Assembly (NCBI GenBank): GCA_028242535.1
Contig: JAOJYB010000011.1
Location: forward strand, 1-33,600
Reading direction: 5' to 3'
Origin: Candidatus Nitrosopelagicus sp.
GTDB taxonomy: Archaea > Thermoproteota > Nitrososphaeria > Nitrososphaerales > Nitrosopumilaceae
DNA length: 33,600 nt
The position numbers and the translations under genes were made by a program. The notes under the pieces are model-generated. The model had not been told where the DNA came from and did no database searches. It was given only the letters and a program-made list of their open reading frames with translations. Shown here piece by piece: positions 33,399 to 33,600 of this stretch. Each line of letters starts with the position of its first letter. Position 1 is the first letter of the stretch.

Positions 33399-33600
33399 AT
33401 GGACTCTGACAATAATTCTGAAATTGAGGATGAATTAAAAAAACTAGGTTATTGGAACAATATCTATTCAAAACAAAATTACTTTGGAACTGGACCTACA
33501 ATCCTCGCATTAGAAGCTCAAAAACTAATTAAAACTAATTCTATTAGAAATATACTTGAATTAGGTTGTGGACAAGGCAGGGATTCATTATTTTTTGCAA
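33399..33600 (+). CDS. Class I SAM-dependent methyltransferase, N-terminal part (runs off window)
   Basis: The frame opens at ATG 33399 and stays open to the window end (67 codons). After an acidic N-terminus comes KLGYWNNIYSKQNYFGTGP, a common lead-in to small methyltransferases. ILELGCGQGRDSLFF then follows, which is motif I (E-x-G-x-G-x-G), the SAM-binding loop. The remainder is outside the window, so the substrate class cannot be judged. The 21-base gap to the upstream phosphatase-fold gene suggests co-transcription. Confidence 0.78.
   Translation, partial: MDSDNNSEIEDELKKLGYWNNIYSKQNYFGTGPTILALEAQKLIKTNSIRNILELGCGQGRDSLFFA

Noticed and set aside
1-33600. Mobile element, prophage, CRISPR array or tRNA genes
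   Set aside because: No transposase, integrase, phage structural gene, regular spaced repeats or tRNA cloverleaf was recognised on either strand.

Overview
The window is AT-rich, roughly 70% A+T by eye, and densely coding. It reads as part of a large surface-glycan biosynthesis island. Several signs point to an archaeon, most likely an ammonia-oxidising thaumarchaeon (Nitrosopumilus-like). Most genes lack a Shine-Dalgarno sequence. Many have a TATA-like box centred 20-26 bases before the start codon, as expected for leaderless transcripts. TTG starts are common, and transketolase is split into two subunits. The taxonomic call is inference; no rRNA, tRNA or ribosomal protein gene is present to confirm it.

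Layout. (1) 1-7557 holds a partial glycosyltransferase, a PseB/FlaA1-type sugar 4,6-dehydratase, two GNAT acetyltransferases, a WbqC protein, a short NeuB-like synthase, a DegT aminotransferase, an SpsF-type cytidylyltransferase, and an overlapping formyltransferase/PIG-L deacetylase pair. The set resembles pseudaminic/legionaminic acid or Bacillus spsCDEF pathways. (2) 7580-15460 holds a WavE-like protein, then a cupin, a nucleotidyltransferase-kinase fusion, a GmhA-like SIS isomerase, split transketolase, a KdsC-like HAD phosphatase, an SDH-L-type dehydrogenase and a cupin-methyltransferase fusion. This looks like a route to an unusual activated sugar, possibly derived from sedoheptulose 7-phosphate. 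(3) 15453-16586 encodes a Wzx-like flippase, followed by a decayed SDR remnant. (4) 16873-22420 holds a MaoC hydratase, an SDR reductase, an acyl carrier protein and an acyl-AMP ligase, convergent with an MBOAT acyltransferase and an SGNH/DltD-like protein. This follows the logic of the bacterial dlt operon with extra acyl-chain tailoring enzymes and is the most striking block. (5) 22617-27432 holds a START-domain protein, a 2OG-oxygenase-like protein, a CMP-sugar synthetase, a full-length NeuB, a TIM-barrel isomerase and a GDP-mannose 4,6-dehydratase-family enzyme. (6) 27488-33600 holds a B12-type radical SAM enzyme, a capsule-type glycosyltransferase, two alkaline-phosphatase-fold proteins and a partial methyltransferase.

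Taken together, the genes could supply two nonulosonic acids, an N-formyl or N-acyl amino sugar, a heptose-like sugar, their export, and acylation of the exported glycan. No tRNA, rRNA, CRISPR array, insertion sequence or phage gene was seen. The only gene-free stretch near 300 bases, 16587-16872, contains the SDR remnant.
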